From: Candidatus Gastranaerophilales bacterium
GTDB lineage: Bacteria; Cyanobacteriota; Vampirovibrionia; Gastranaerophilales; Gastranaerophilaceae
DNA length: 50,011 nt
Reading direction: 5' to 3'
Assembly: GCA_944325555.1 (NCBI GenBank)
Contig: CALVAN010000015.1
Coordinates: 1 to 50,011, forward strand
In this document: in pieces, positions 7,149 to 12,807 of the stretch
Position numbering within the stretch: position 1 is the stretch's first letter
Layout of the letters: every line of letters starts with the position of its first letter
Notes under the pieces: model-generated
The model's database searches: none
Told to the model about the DNA's origin: nothing
What the model saw: only the letters and a program-made list of their open reading frames with translations
Program-made: the position numbers and the translations under genes

Positions 7149-8396
7149 ATGAAAGAACTGTTTAATGAATATGTAAAATCAATTGATACATATATAATGT
7201 TTAGGATTAAACAGGAAGCTGCGAACCTCACGCCTGAACTTGAAGCAAAAGGCAGAGCACCTATTGCATTGGCTATGGGGGCACCGGTTGCACCACCGCC
7301 GCAATTTGTATATGACAAATTAACTGAAGCACTGAAAATACCGCAGATTCATACATATTCAACCCCCAAAGGCGAAGCTTTTTTTCTTGAAGCGATAGCT
7401 AAAAGAATGAAAAACAGATTCGGCGTTGAACTTGACCCCAAAACGGAAATATTCTCACTTATAGGTTCAAAAGAAGGACTCGCAAATTTTATAAGAGCAC
7501 TTATTAACCCGACAACAAATCCCGCCGAACAAGACGTAATACTTGTTCCGGATCCCGGATATGCGTCTTACACGCAGATGATAAAGACAAGCGGCGGAAA
7601 AAGCTACGGAATCCCCTTAACCAAAGCCGACAACTATATGCCGAATATGAACAAAATATGGCAAAAAATGCTTCAAGGCGGAATAAATCCGGCAAAAGTA
7701 AAAGCAATGGTTATAAACTATCCGTCAAACCCGCTAGGTGCAACCTGCACAAAAGAATATTTAAAACATATAGTTGATTTTTGCAGAGAAAAACAAATCT
7801 GGCTGATAAGTGACGCTGCCTATTGCGACATTTATTTTGACGAAAATCAAAAACCGCACAGCGTGCTTGAAATTGAAGGAGCAAAGGATGTTGCCGTTGA
7901 GTTTTACAGCTTTTCAAAACCGTATTCAATGACAGGCTTCAGACTCGGCTGGGTATGCGGCAACGCCGATGCAGTAGGAGCCTTCGGACGTCTAAAATCA
8001 ACTATAGACACAGGTCTTTTTAAAGCTCTGCAAAAATGCGCAGCAGAAGTTTTAAATGCAAAAGAAGGCGATGACTACATCAAAGCAGCAAACAAAAGTT
8101 TTAAAGAAAAGCAAATGATAGTTATAAACGGATTTAGAGAACTCGGCTGGCAAATAAAAGACGAAGATATACCGTCAGCCACATTCTATATATGGCTGCC
8201 AATACCGCCGAGATACAAAAAATCAACAGACTTTACCTCTGATGTTTTAAAAACCTCAGGTATTGTACTCGTTCCCGGAAATGCTTTTGGAAACAACGGT
8301 GAAGGATTTTTCCGTCTTTCAGCTGTAGCAAGTGATGACCAATTAAAAGAAACAATAAACCGACTTAAACAGGACGGCTTTGTGTATAACGTTTAA
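7149..8396 (+). CDS. dapL: LL-diaminopimelate aminotransferase (DapL-type class I aminotransferase)
   Basis: A 415-residue PLP enzyme of fold type I. DapL converts tetrahydrodipicolinate directly to LL-diaminopimelate for lysine and peptidoglycan; this route is typical of Cyanobacteria and relatives. Visible motifs are IGSKEGLANF, PDPGYASY, NYPSNPLGA, SDAAYCDIYFD and the lysine site SFSKPYSMTGFRLGW. The IGSKEG and SDAAY forms favour DapL/AlaC-type enzymes over aspartate aminotransferases, but an alanine-type specificity cannot be excluded. Aspartate kinase for the same pathway is at 34839-36098. The stop codon is shared back to back with a small convergent gene. Confidence 0.78.
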   Translation: MKELFNEYVKSIDTYIMFRIKQEAANLTPELEAKGRAPIALAMGAPVAPPPQFVYDKLTEALKIPQIHTYSTPKGEAFFLEAIAKRMKNRFGVELDPKTEIFSLIGSKEGLANFIRALINPTTNPAEQDVILVPDPGYASYTQMIKTSGGKSYGIPLTKADNYMPNMNKIWQKMLQGGINPAKVKAMVINYPSNPLGATCTKEYLKHIVDFCREKQIWLISDAAYCDIYFDENQKPHSVLEIEGAKDVAVEFYSFSKPYSMTGFRLGWVCGNADAVGAFGRLKSTIDTGLFKALQKCAAEVLNAKEGDDYIKAANKSFKEKQMIVINGFRELGWQIKDEDIPSATFYIWLPIPPRYKKSTDFTSDVLKTSGIVLVPGNAFGNNGEGFFRLSAVASDDQLKETINRLKQDGFVYNV

Positions 8397-8560
8397 TTGC
8401 TGAAACTTAATTTATTAGCCTGCACAAAGCTCATAAGCTCATTAATCTTATTTTGCAATGAATAATTATTTTGAATTTGTGAAGCTTTTTGCTTTAAGTT
8501 AAATAGTGCCGGAGTTGTATCAAACACAATATTCAACTCATTGTTGTTTTGATTGTCCAT
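8393..8560 (-). CDS. 55-residue Asn/Gln-rich hypothetical protein
   Basis: An uninterrupted frame from ATG at 8558-8560 to TAA at 8393-8395, preceded by AGAAGAG as a likely ribosome site. The product is hydrophilic and rich in Asn and Gln, with a predicted helical C-terminal half (KINELMSFVQANK). There is no membrane segment or recognised domain. Its stop codon overlaps the dapL stop in the tetramer TTAA, so the genes converge with no space for a terminator. It is too short for many gene callers. The intact frame and ribosome site support a real gene, but I cannot assign a function. Confidence 0.5.
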   Translation of the reverse strand: MDNQNNNELNIVFDTTPALFNLKQKASQIQNNYSLQNKINELMSFVQANKLSFSN

Positions 8561-8679
8561 TTGTACTCTTCTATTTTATAACTAAAACCATGTATATTAA
8601 TAAAAACAATTTAATGATTAAATTTTATAAATCAACACAAAATCGTAATATTTTTTTACAAAAATCAGAAATCACAAAT

Positions 8680-8708
8680 TTGTTAAAAAAAGACGGTTGG
8701 ATTATAAT
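8680..8708 (+). promoter_or_regulatory. Strong promoter giving a leaderless TPR-protein transcript
   Basis: TTGTTA and a perfect TATAAT have a 17-base spacer. The -10 ends only 6 bases before the ATG at 8715, so transcription should start at or next to the start codon. There is no Shine-Dalgarno sequence. Confidence 0.65.
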
Positions 8709-8714
8709 TTTGCC

Positions 8715-9845
8715 ATGCAAAAGATAAAAACAATCACTGTTATTACAACATTTTTGTTAGCAATAAATCAGGCTGCCGCACAGGTTCCGCCTGTGCCTCA
8801 ACCCCCGTCCAAACAACCGGCTGCAGTACAACAGCCAAAAGTTGAAATACACGAGGTAAAAAAACAAACATCTGCTCAAAATTTGCATCAGACTAAAACA
8901 ACCAATACCAAATCACAAACAAAACAACCCGTAAAAACTGATAATAAACTACAAAAACAATCCCCAAACACCCAACAAAAGCAAGTTAAGCAAACAACGC
9001 CGCAAAAAGCAGAGGACATTAAAACTACAGCAGATAAAAAGCCTTCTGTTCCTCAAAATACACAAAAAAAAGAAGCCAAGAAACAGGAAAACAAATTTAA
9101 AAACACTTTTAAAAATTTAAAACACAAGCCAAAGACAGAAAATCCCCAAGAAGAGCAACAGGCAGCAAAACAACAGAACAATCACACAAATAAACTGCAA
9201 CAAACTCCTCAAAATATAAAAAACGAACAAAAAGAAATCAAAAAAGAAACAATACAACCAAGACAGGAAGACACTAAAGAAAACGCAACAAACACTGTTC
9301 AAACAACAGCGGCTGTCTCCGATATAAAGCCGTCACAAATTAACGATATCAGAGAACAGGCAAAATTTTTGTATAATTCAAACAAACTCGATGAAGCAGA
9401 ACAGCTGTTCAACAAAATACCGGAAACCGAAAAAATTTCAGATGACTGGCTGTTTCTCGCAAACATAGCCCAAGACAGAGAAAAACCCATTGATGCTGTG
9501 TTTTTGTTAAAAAAAGCTATAGCAGCAGATGACAACAACTACAAAGCTCACTACAACCTCGGCAATCTGTACTTCTACGACAATAAAATAAATATGGCTA
9601 TGAACGAGTACAAAAAAGCAATAAAACTAAAAAAGGATTTTGCCTATGCTTATTACAACAAAGGCTGCTGCTATTTAAAAAAAGGCAATTGGTTCAACGC
9701 ACGCTACGAGTTTGGTCTGGCAATAAAAGCAAACCCCGAAGAACCTGCCTTTTATTACAACCTTGCTTACACCTGCAAAATGATGAAAAAAGATAAAAAA
9801 GCAAAAGAAGCTCTTGAAATGTATAACAAACTAATGATGCAATAA
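8715..9845 (+). CDS. Secreted or periplasmic TPR protein with disordered Gln/Lys linker
   Basis: Starting at 8715 the protein has 376 residues: a signal peptide (MQKIKTITVITTFLLAINQAAAQ, cut after AAA), a long Lys/Gln/Thr/Asn-rich disordered region (about 25-200), then three to four tetratricopeptide repeats (about 205-370) with YYNKGCCYLKKGNW- and FYYNLAYTCKMMKK-type helices. TPRs mediate protein contacts. I chose 8715 over the upstream TTG because it gives a clean signal peptide and the TTG lies inside the promoter. The partner is unknown; the linker length would let the TPR domain reach across the periplasm. Confidence 0.8.
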   Translation: MQKIKTITVITTFLLAINQAAAQVPPVPQPPSKQPAAVQQPKVEIHEVKKQTSAQNLHQTKTTNTKSQTKQPVKTDNKLQKQSPNTQQKQVKQTTPQKAEDIKTTADKKPSVPQNTQKKEAKKQENKFKNTFKNLKHKPKTENPQEEQQAAKQQNNHTNKLQQTPQNIKNEQKEIKKETIQPRQEDTKENATNTVQTTAAVSDIKPSQINDIREQAKFLYNSNKLDEAEQLFNKIPETEKISDDWLFLANIAQDREKPIDAVFLLKKAIAADDNNYKAHYNLGNLYFYDNKINMAMNEYKKAIKLKKDFAYAYYNKGCCYLKKGNWFNARYEFGLAIKANPEEPAFYYNLAYTCKMMKKDKKAKEALEMYNKLMMQ

Positions 9846-9857
9846 ATATAGGTAAGT

Positions 9858-9937
9858 CGGGTAATAGGCTAAAAAAAATCAACGGGTAATATAAAAATAA
9901 CATTTAATTACCCAGACACGATCCAGCTATTTACCCG
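9858..9937 (+). other. Structured spacer with competing stems downstream of the TPR gene
   Basis: CGGGTAA with downstream TAG/CT (9858-9870) can pair with AGCTATTTACCCG (9925-9937), enclosing a second stem GGGTAAT (9884-9890) / ATTACCC (9907-9913). The outer 3' arm overlaps the 5' arm of the terminator at 9933-9958, so the two folds exclude each other. This could be an attenuator-like 3' UTR or just a compact terminator region. Confidence 0.4.
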
Positions 9938-9966
9938 CCTGATTCACACCGGACGGGTTTTTATTT
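9933..9966 (+). terminator. Intrinsic terminator after the TPR gene
   Basis: ACCCGCC pairs with GGACGGGT (one bulged A) around an 11-nt loop, followed by a T-rich run. Confidence 0.6.
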
Positions 9967-9993
9967 TATGTGACAAAAGCTTTACAAACAGTG

Positions 9994-10022
9994 TTGACAG
10001 CGTCTTATGTGCTTGTTACACT
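9994..10022 (+). promoter_or_regulatory. Probable promoter of rplU-rpmA
   Basis: A perfect TTGACA is followed after 17 bases by TACACT. A perfect TATAAT lies at 10024-10029 but 24 bases from the -35, so either could be the -10. Transcription would begin about 10030, leaving a leader of about 190 nt before rplU. Confidence 0.5.
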
Positions 10023-10029
10023 CTATAAT

Positions 10030-10219
10030 ACGAATGTTAGATAGGTCGGCTGTCTTTAAACGCCGGGGGATGGCAAAAGGCCAGAAGTGCGGGGAACGGC
10101 ATACAGGTCAGAAGCCCCGAGGATGGCAAAAGGTTAAAAATGCCGGAAATGGCATACAGGTTTGCCAAATACAATCAAAAATCACCCTGCTACAGCCCCT
10201 CAAGTGAAAGGAAACACAA
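10030..10219 (+). promoter_or_regulatory. Structured 5' leader of the L21-L27 operon with tandem duplication
   Basis: The leader is GC-richer than its surroundings and contains two 41-base units (10068-10108 and 10121-10161) that begin GGATGGCAAAAGG and end GGCATACAGGT, with a 53-base period. Each unit can fold TGCCG/CGGCA- or ATGCC/GGCAT-type stems, and the differences within them partly compensate. Autoregulatory L21 leaders are known in other bacteria (Rfam L21_leader); whether this belongs to that class cannot be told by eye. It ends with a GAAAGGA ribosome site. Confidence 0.5.
10068..10161 (+). repeat. Two 41-bp direct repeats in the rplU leader
   Basis: Units at 10068-10108 and 10121-10161 share 33 of 41 bases by eye. 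The outer 13 and 11 bases are identical, and changes are concentrated in the middle. Confidence 0.8.
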
Positions 10220-10582
10220 ATGTACGCAATAGTTGAAACAGGCGGAAAACAGTACAAATTAGAAGAAGGCCGCTACGTTGATATCGAACTTATCGACGGT
10301 GAAGAAAACGACAAAGTTGTATTCGACAAAGTTGTTATGCTCGTTAACGGTGCAAAATCAAAAGTAGGCGCACCTTATGTAGAAAAAGCAACAGTAGAAG
10401 GCAAAATCGTTAAACACGACAAAGCAAAAAAAGTTATCGTATTCAAACAAAGAGCTAAAAAAGGCTACAGAAAAAAACAAGGTCACAGACAGTTCTTTAC
10501 AAGAGTTATGGTTACTAAAATCAGAACTACTGCCGCTAAATCAAAAGCAGCTGCTGCAGAAGCAGAAACTCCTGCAGAATAA
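10220..10582 (+). CDS. rplU: Ribosomal protein bL21
   Basis: A 120-residue large-subunit protein that binds 23S rRNA. It starts [14 protein letters not shown] and contains [21 protein letters not shown]-type basic sequence (about 73-93), the family signature region, followed by TRVMVTKI. An Ala/Glu-rich C-terminal tail of about 17 residues extends beyond the conserved core. It starts after GAAAGGA and is followed 57 nt later by rpmA, the standard bacterial order. A small CGGGA/TCCCG hairpin at 10591-10603 separates the two genes. Confidence 0.97.
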   Translation: MYAIVETGGKQYKLEEGRYVDIELIDGEENDKVVFDKVVMLVNGAKSKVGAPYVEKATVEGKIVKHDKAKKVIVFKQRAKKGYRKKQGHRQFFTRVMVTKIRTTAAKSKAAAAEAETPAE

Positions 10583-10639
10583 CTCGCAATCGGGATAATC
10601 CCGTATTAAACAAAAAACTAATTTAAAGGAGATAATAAA

Positions 10640-10894
10640 ATGGCACATAAGAAGGGCGTAGGCTCATCCAAAAACGGTCGTGACAGCGAAAGTAAGCGAC
10701 TCGGCGTTAAAAAATTCGGCGGTGAACAGGTTCTTGCCGGAAACATCATTGTTCGTCAAAGAGGAACAAAAATCCACCCCGGTAACAACGTAGGTATCGG
10801 TAAAGACGACACTTTATTTGCTCTTATAGACGGTAAAGTTGTTTTTGAACCTCACAGACGTGACAGAAAACAGGTAAGCGTTTACGCTGTTTAA
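10640..10894 (+). CDS. rpmA: Ribosomal protein bL27
   Basis: An 84-residue large-subunit protein at the peptidyl-transferase centre. It begins [20 protein letters not shown] and contains [22 protein letters not shown], both diagnostic. The N-terminus starts directly with the mature AHKK sequence and lacks the cleaved propeptide of many Firmicutes. It has a strong AAAGGAGAT ribosome site and is the last gene of the operon, before a bidirectional terminator. Confidence 0.97.
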   Translation: MAHKKGVGSSKNGRDSESKRLGVKKFGGEQVLAGNIIVRQRGTKIHPGNNVGIGKDDTLFALIDGKVVFEPHRRDRKQVSVYAV

Positions 10895-10906
10895 TAAAAA
10901 TTCTCA

Positions 10907-10947
10907 AAAACTAAAAGGCTGTTGTTATGCAACAGCCTTTTAGTTTT
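10907..10947. terminator. Bidirectional terminator between rpmA and the EF-hand gene
   Basis: AAAACTAAAAGGCTGTTG and its exact inverse flank the 5-nt loop TTATG. The A-run on one side and T-run on the other serve both strands. Confidence 0.9.
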
Positions 10948-10970
10948 ATATTTTATTCATTATCAATTAA

Positions 10971-11495
10971 TTACTCGCCGAAAATAAACTTTTTGTAAGT
11001 TGAAAGCACATCGGTTATATCTTTGTTACCCCAGTCTGTGCCAAGTGCAGCATTATAACTTATTTTACCGTCCATTGTACCGTCATTGCCGGATGCATCC
11101 ATATAAGCAAATACTGCAGCCATTTCTTTGTCATCTATTGAACCGTCTTTGTTTGTATCGCAGTTTGCAAAAGAGTTGTTAAAAACATCCTGCATACCGG
11201 ATATGTTCATATCAACCTGTTCATTGAACATTTTTTGATAAACAGCCTTTTGCTCTTCAACATATTCGGACAATTCCATTTTACCGTTGTTATTTGAATC
11301 GTAGTTGGCGATTCTTGATTGTGCAATGTTTAAAACATCAATTTTATAGGCTTCGCCCTTTTTTTCCGCAGGCAAAGTTTTTATATCAACCTTCATAAAA
11401 TTAAAATCAGGTACACTTTGCCCGTTTAAGGCCTTATCATAGTTATCTTTGCTGGCAAACCAGTTTTCAAAACTTGAACCAAAATTAACAGTCAT
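10971..11495 (-). CDS. EF-hand calcium-binding protein
   Basis: A 174-residue acidic protein starting at 11495, behind a GGGGGGA ribosome site. Two canonical calcium loops are visible: DSNNNGKMELSE (about 83-94) and DTNKDGSIDDKE (about 123-134). A third, DASGNDGTMDGKIS (about 143-156), is longer and degenerate. It has no signal peptide or membrane segment. The open frame extends upstream to 11717, but that part runs through the structured leader and gives an implausible sequence, so I rejected the longer start. A calcium sensor or buffer role follows from the family; the partner is unknown. Confidence 0.88.
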   Translation of the reverse strand: MTVNFGSSFENWFASKDNYDKALNGQSVPDFNFMKVDIKTLPAEKKGEAYKIDVLNIAQSRIANYDSNNNGKMELSEYVEEQKAVYQKMFNEQVDMNISGMQDVFNNSFANCDTNKDGSIDDKEMAAVFAYMDASGNDGTMDGKISYNAALGTDWGNKDITDVLSTYKKFIFGE

Positions 11496-11574
11496 AAATC
11501 CCCCCGTGAATAGTTGATATATTAATAAAAACAAATTAAGAAAAATAATTGCGAAAATTGATAAATATTTCATA

Positions 11575-11748
11575 TAGTCAACTGCCACCGGCAACTCATT
11601 GAACAGGTGCAATAAACAAGTACGATATTGGCTGTATAACATGGGCACCTGCAACAAGTGCAAGGGGTCACTTCCGTAAAATGCTAGACTCGGCGCCACT
11701 CGCACTCCGTGTACCACTCCTACAAGCGAGGTCCCTCTCAGACATTTT
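11575..11748 (-). ncRNA. GC-rich structured leader RNA upstream of the EF-hand gene
   Basis: About 170 nt stand out as far more GC-rich and palindromic than flanking sequence. On the minus strand I see CTCGC...GCGAG, the hairpin CTTGCA-CTTGT-TGCAGG, GGTGC...GCACC around a 30-nt arm, and TGCC-GGT-GGCA near the 3' end. A promoter fits just upstream (11755-11783), and an AT-rich 80-nt stretch separates it from the EF-hand start. It has no tRNA, RNase P, SRP or tmRNA hallmarks that I can find. It could be a riboswitch-like leader or an independent RNA such as a 6S-type RNA. Confidence 0.5.
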
Positions 11749-11754
11749 TATTGC

Positions 11755-11783
11755 TATAAAAGAATACAGATGTGCATTACCAA
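11755..11783 (-). promoter_or_regulatory. Candidate promoter for the structured RNA / EF-hand gene
   Basis: On the minus strand TTGGTA and TTTATA are separated by 17 bases, placing the transcription start near 11748 at the edge of the GC-rich structured region. Confidence 0.45.
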
Positions 11784-11797
11784 ACCTAAAATGTACT

Positions 11798-12615
11798 AGT
11801 GATAATATTTATTATGTAAATCTAAAAATAATATTGTATTTTTAGATTAATCTATGGAGTTGCTTTATTAGATACTGCGTAAGCAGTGAAGCGGCTCTGC
11901 CGCCGGAACTAAATAAAAATCCGACCTTTGTGAAGAGAATTACAGAAAGTTTCACAAACAACAACAAGCGAGGTTTGTTTGAGGGCTATGTAATTATAAC
12001 AATCACTTTAATATATCAAAAGAGAGCAATTTATATAGCCCGAGTTGCCGAGCACAGGTTTGTGTTACTTTCTGTATGAACGGAACAGTAGGTCGGGAGT
12101 TTCTTGGGCTCCACCCGTTCTTTGCATCAAAGAATGGGTGGAACATAAAGCAGAAATTTATGTCTTTATTTTTTTATGTTCATTTCTTTTCTTTTGTATC
12201 TTGCAGGCAAAAGAAAAGAAACGAACCAAAGAAAAGAAAACCGGCGCTTATCAAAAGAAACAGTTAAGTGTTTTATCAAAGATTTTGCCGTGACAAGCTA
12301 CGGTCAAAATCTTCTCAAAACACAACTGTTTCTAGCCAAAGTTCCGTCAGGGCTCCGCCCCGAACCCCCTACGGCTCACATTGTGTGAGCCGTGTATATA
12401 ATAAAATAATCCGTCATTCTGAGCGAAGCGAAGAATCTACTTTCTATTTGCCGCTTAACGTTATTTTTTATACGAAGCTATTACAAAGGTCGGATTTTTA
12501 TTTAGTTCCGGCGGCAGAGCCGCTTCACTGCTTGCGCAGTTATAGTTTTAACCGTTTATATTGAATTATATATAATGTTAGCTATACTCAGATTTACATA
12601 ATAAATATTATCACT
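11798..12615. mobile_element. Element B: 818-bp nested inverted-repeat element without transposase
   Basis: The outer ends are a perfect 26-bp inverted repeat (11798-11823 and 12590-12615; begins AGTGATAATATTTATTATGT). A second inverted pair of 58 bp lies inside it (11874-11931 and 12483-12540) with one mismatch. Between them are hairpins at 12111-12141, 12178-12226 (19-bp arms, 11-nt loop), 12275-12312 and 12371-12393, and a short palindrome at 12414-12439. No convincing coding frame or target duplication is seen. About 370 bp of the core recurs inverted in element C. The form is that of a MITE-like non-autonomous element, but its internal structure is far richer than usual. Confidence 0.75.
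12414..12439. repeat. Short ATTCTGAG-type palindrome inside element B
   Basis: ATTCT and AGAAT flank GAGCGAAGCGA. The same unit is at 49836-49861 in the opposite orientation, and a GC-shifted version is at 615-648. Similar short palindromes are widespread in bacterial intergenic DNA. Confidence 0.65.
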
Positions 12616-12730
12616 CTCCCCCAAAAGCCCCATCTTCAATAATACCTCACACTCAAATACTGAGTGCATGGTAATAGCTCTAATATTTCAAAAAATGTTA
12701 ATAGATTGTATTAATTTTATCCGCAAGATT

Positions 12731-12759
12731 TTGTATAAACCTCTTGTTTAATATATACT
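12731..12759 (+). promoter_or_regulatory. Promoter of pnp
   Basis: TTGTAT, a 17-base spacer and TATACT, 48 bases upstream of the pnp start. The 115 bases between element B and this promoter show nothing else I can support. Confidence 0.6.
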
Positions 12760-12807
12760 AAGTGTGAACACAAAAAGTGAAAGTAGAAAAAGAAAAAGGA
12801 AAAAAAC

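Noticed and set aside
10068-10161. Tandem repeats in the rplU leader considered as a coding minisatellite or CRISPR
   Set aside because: Only two units, in a leader between promoter and start codon; the overlapping 66-residue frame has no ribosome site.
11496-11717. An N-terminal extension of 74 residues to the EF-hand protein
   Set aside because: It spans the GC-rich structured RNA and the AT-rich spacer; the strong ribosome site is at 11495.
11575-11748. Considered as tmRNA, RNase P RNA or SRP RNA
   Set aside because: I could not find the tRNA-like ends of tmRNA, the conserved GAGGAAAGTCC of RNase P, or the GGTCAGG...GGAAGCAGCC of SRP RNA.
12045-12293. A frame of 82 residues in element B that recurs almost unchanged in element C (49458-49679, minus), rich in Phe/Leu/Cys and Lys
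   Set aside because: The frame is carried by the nucleotide repeat itself, runs through the long hairpin, has no ribosome site, and ends differently in the two copies. The conservation is better explained by structure or recent copying.
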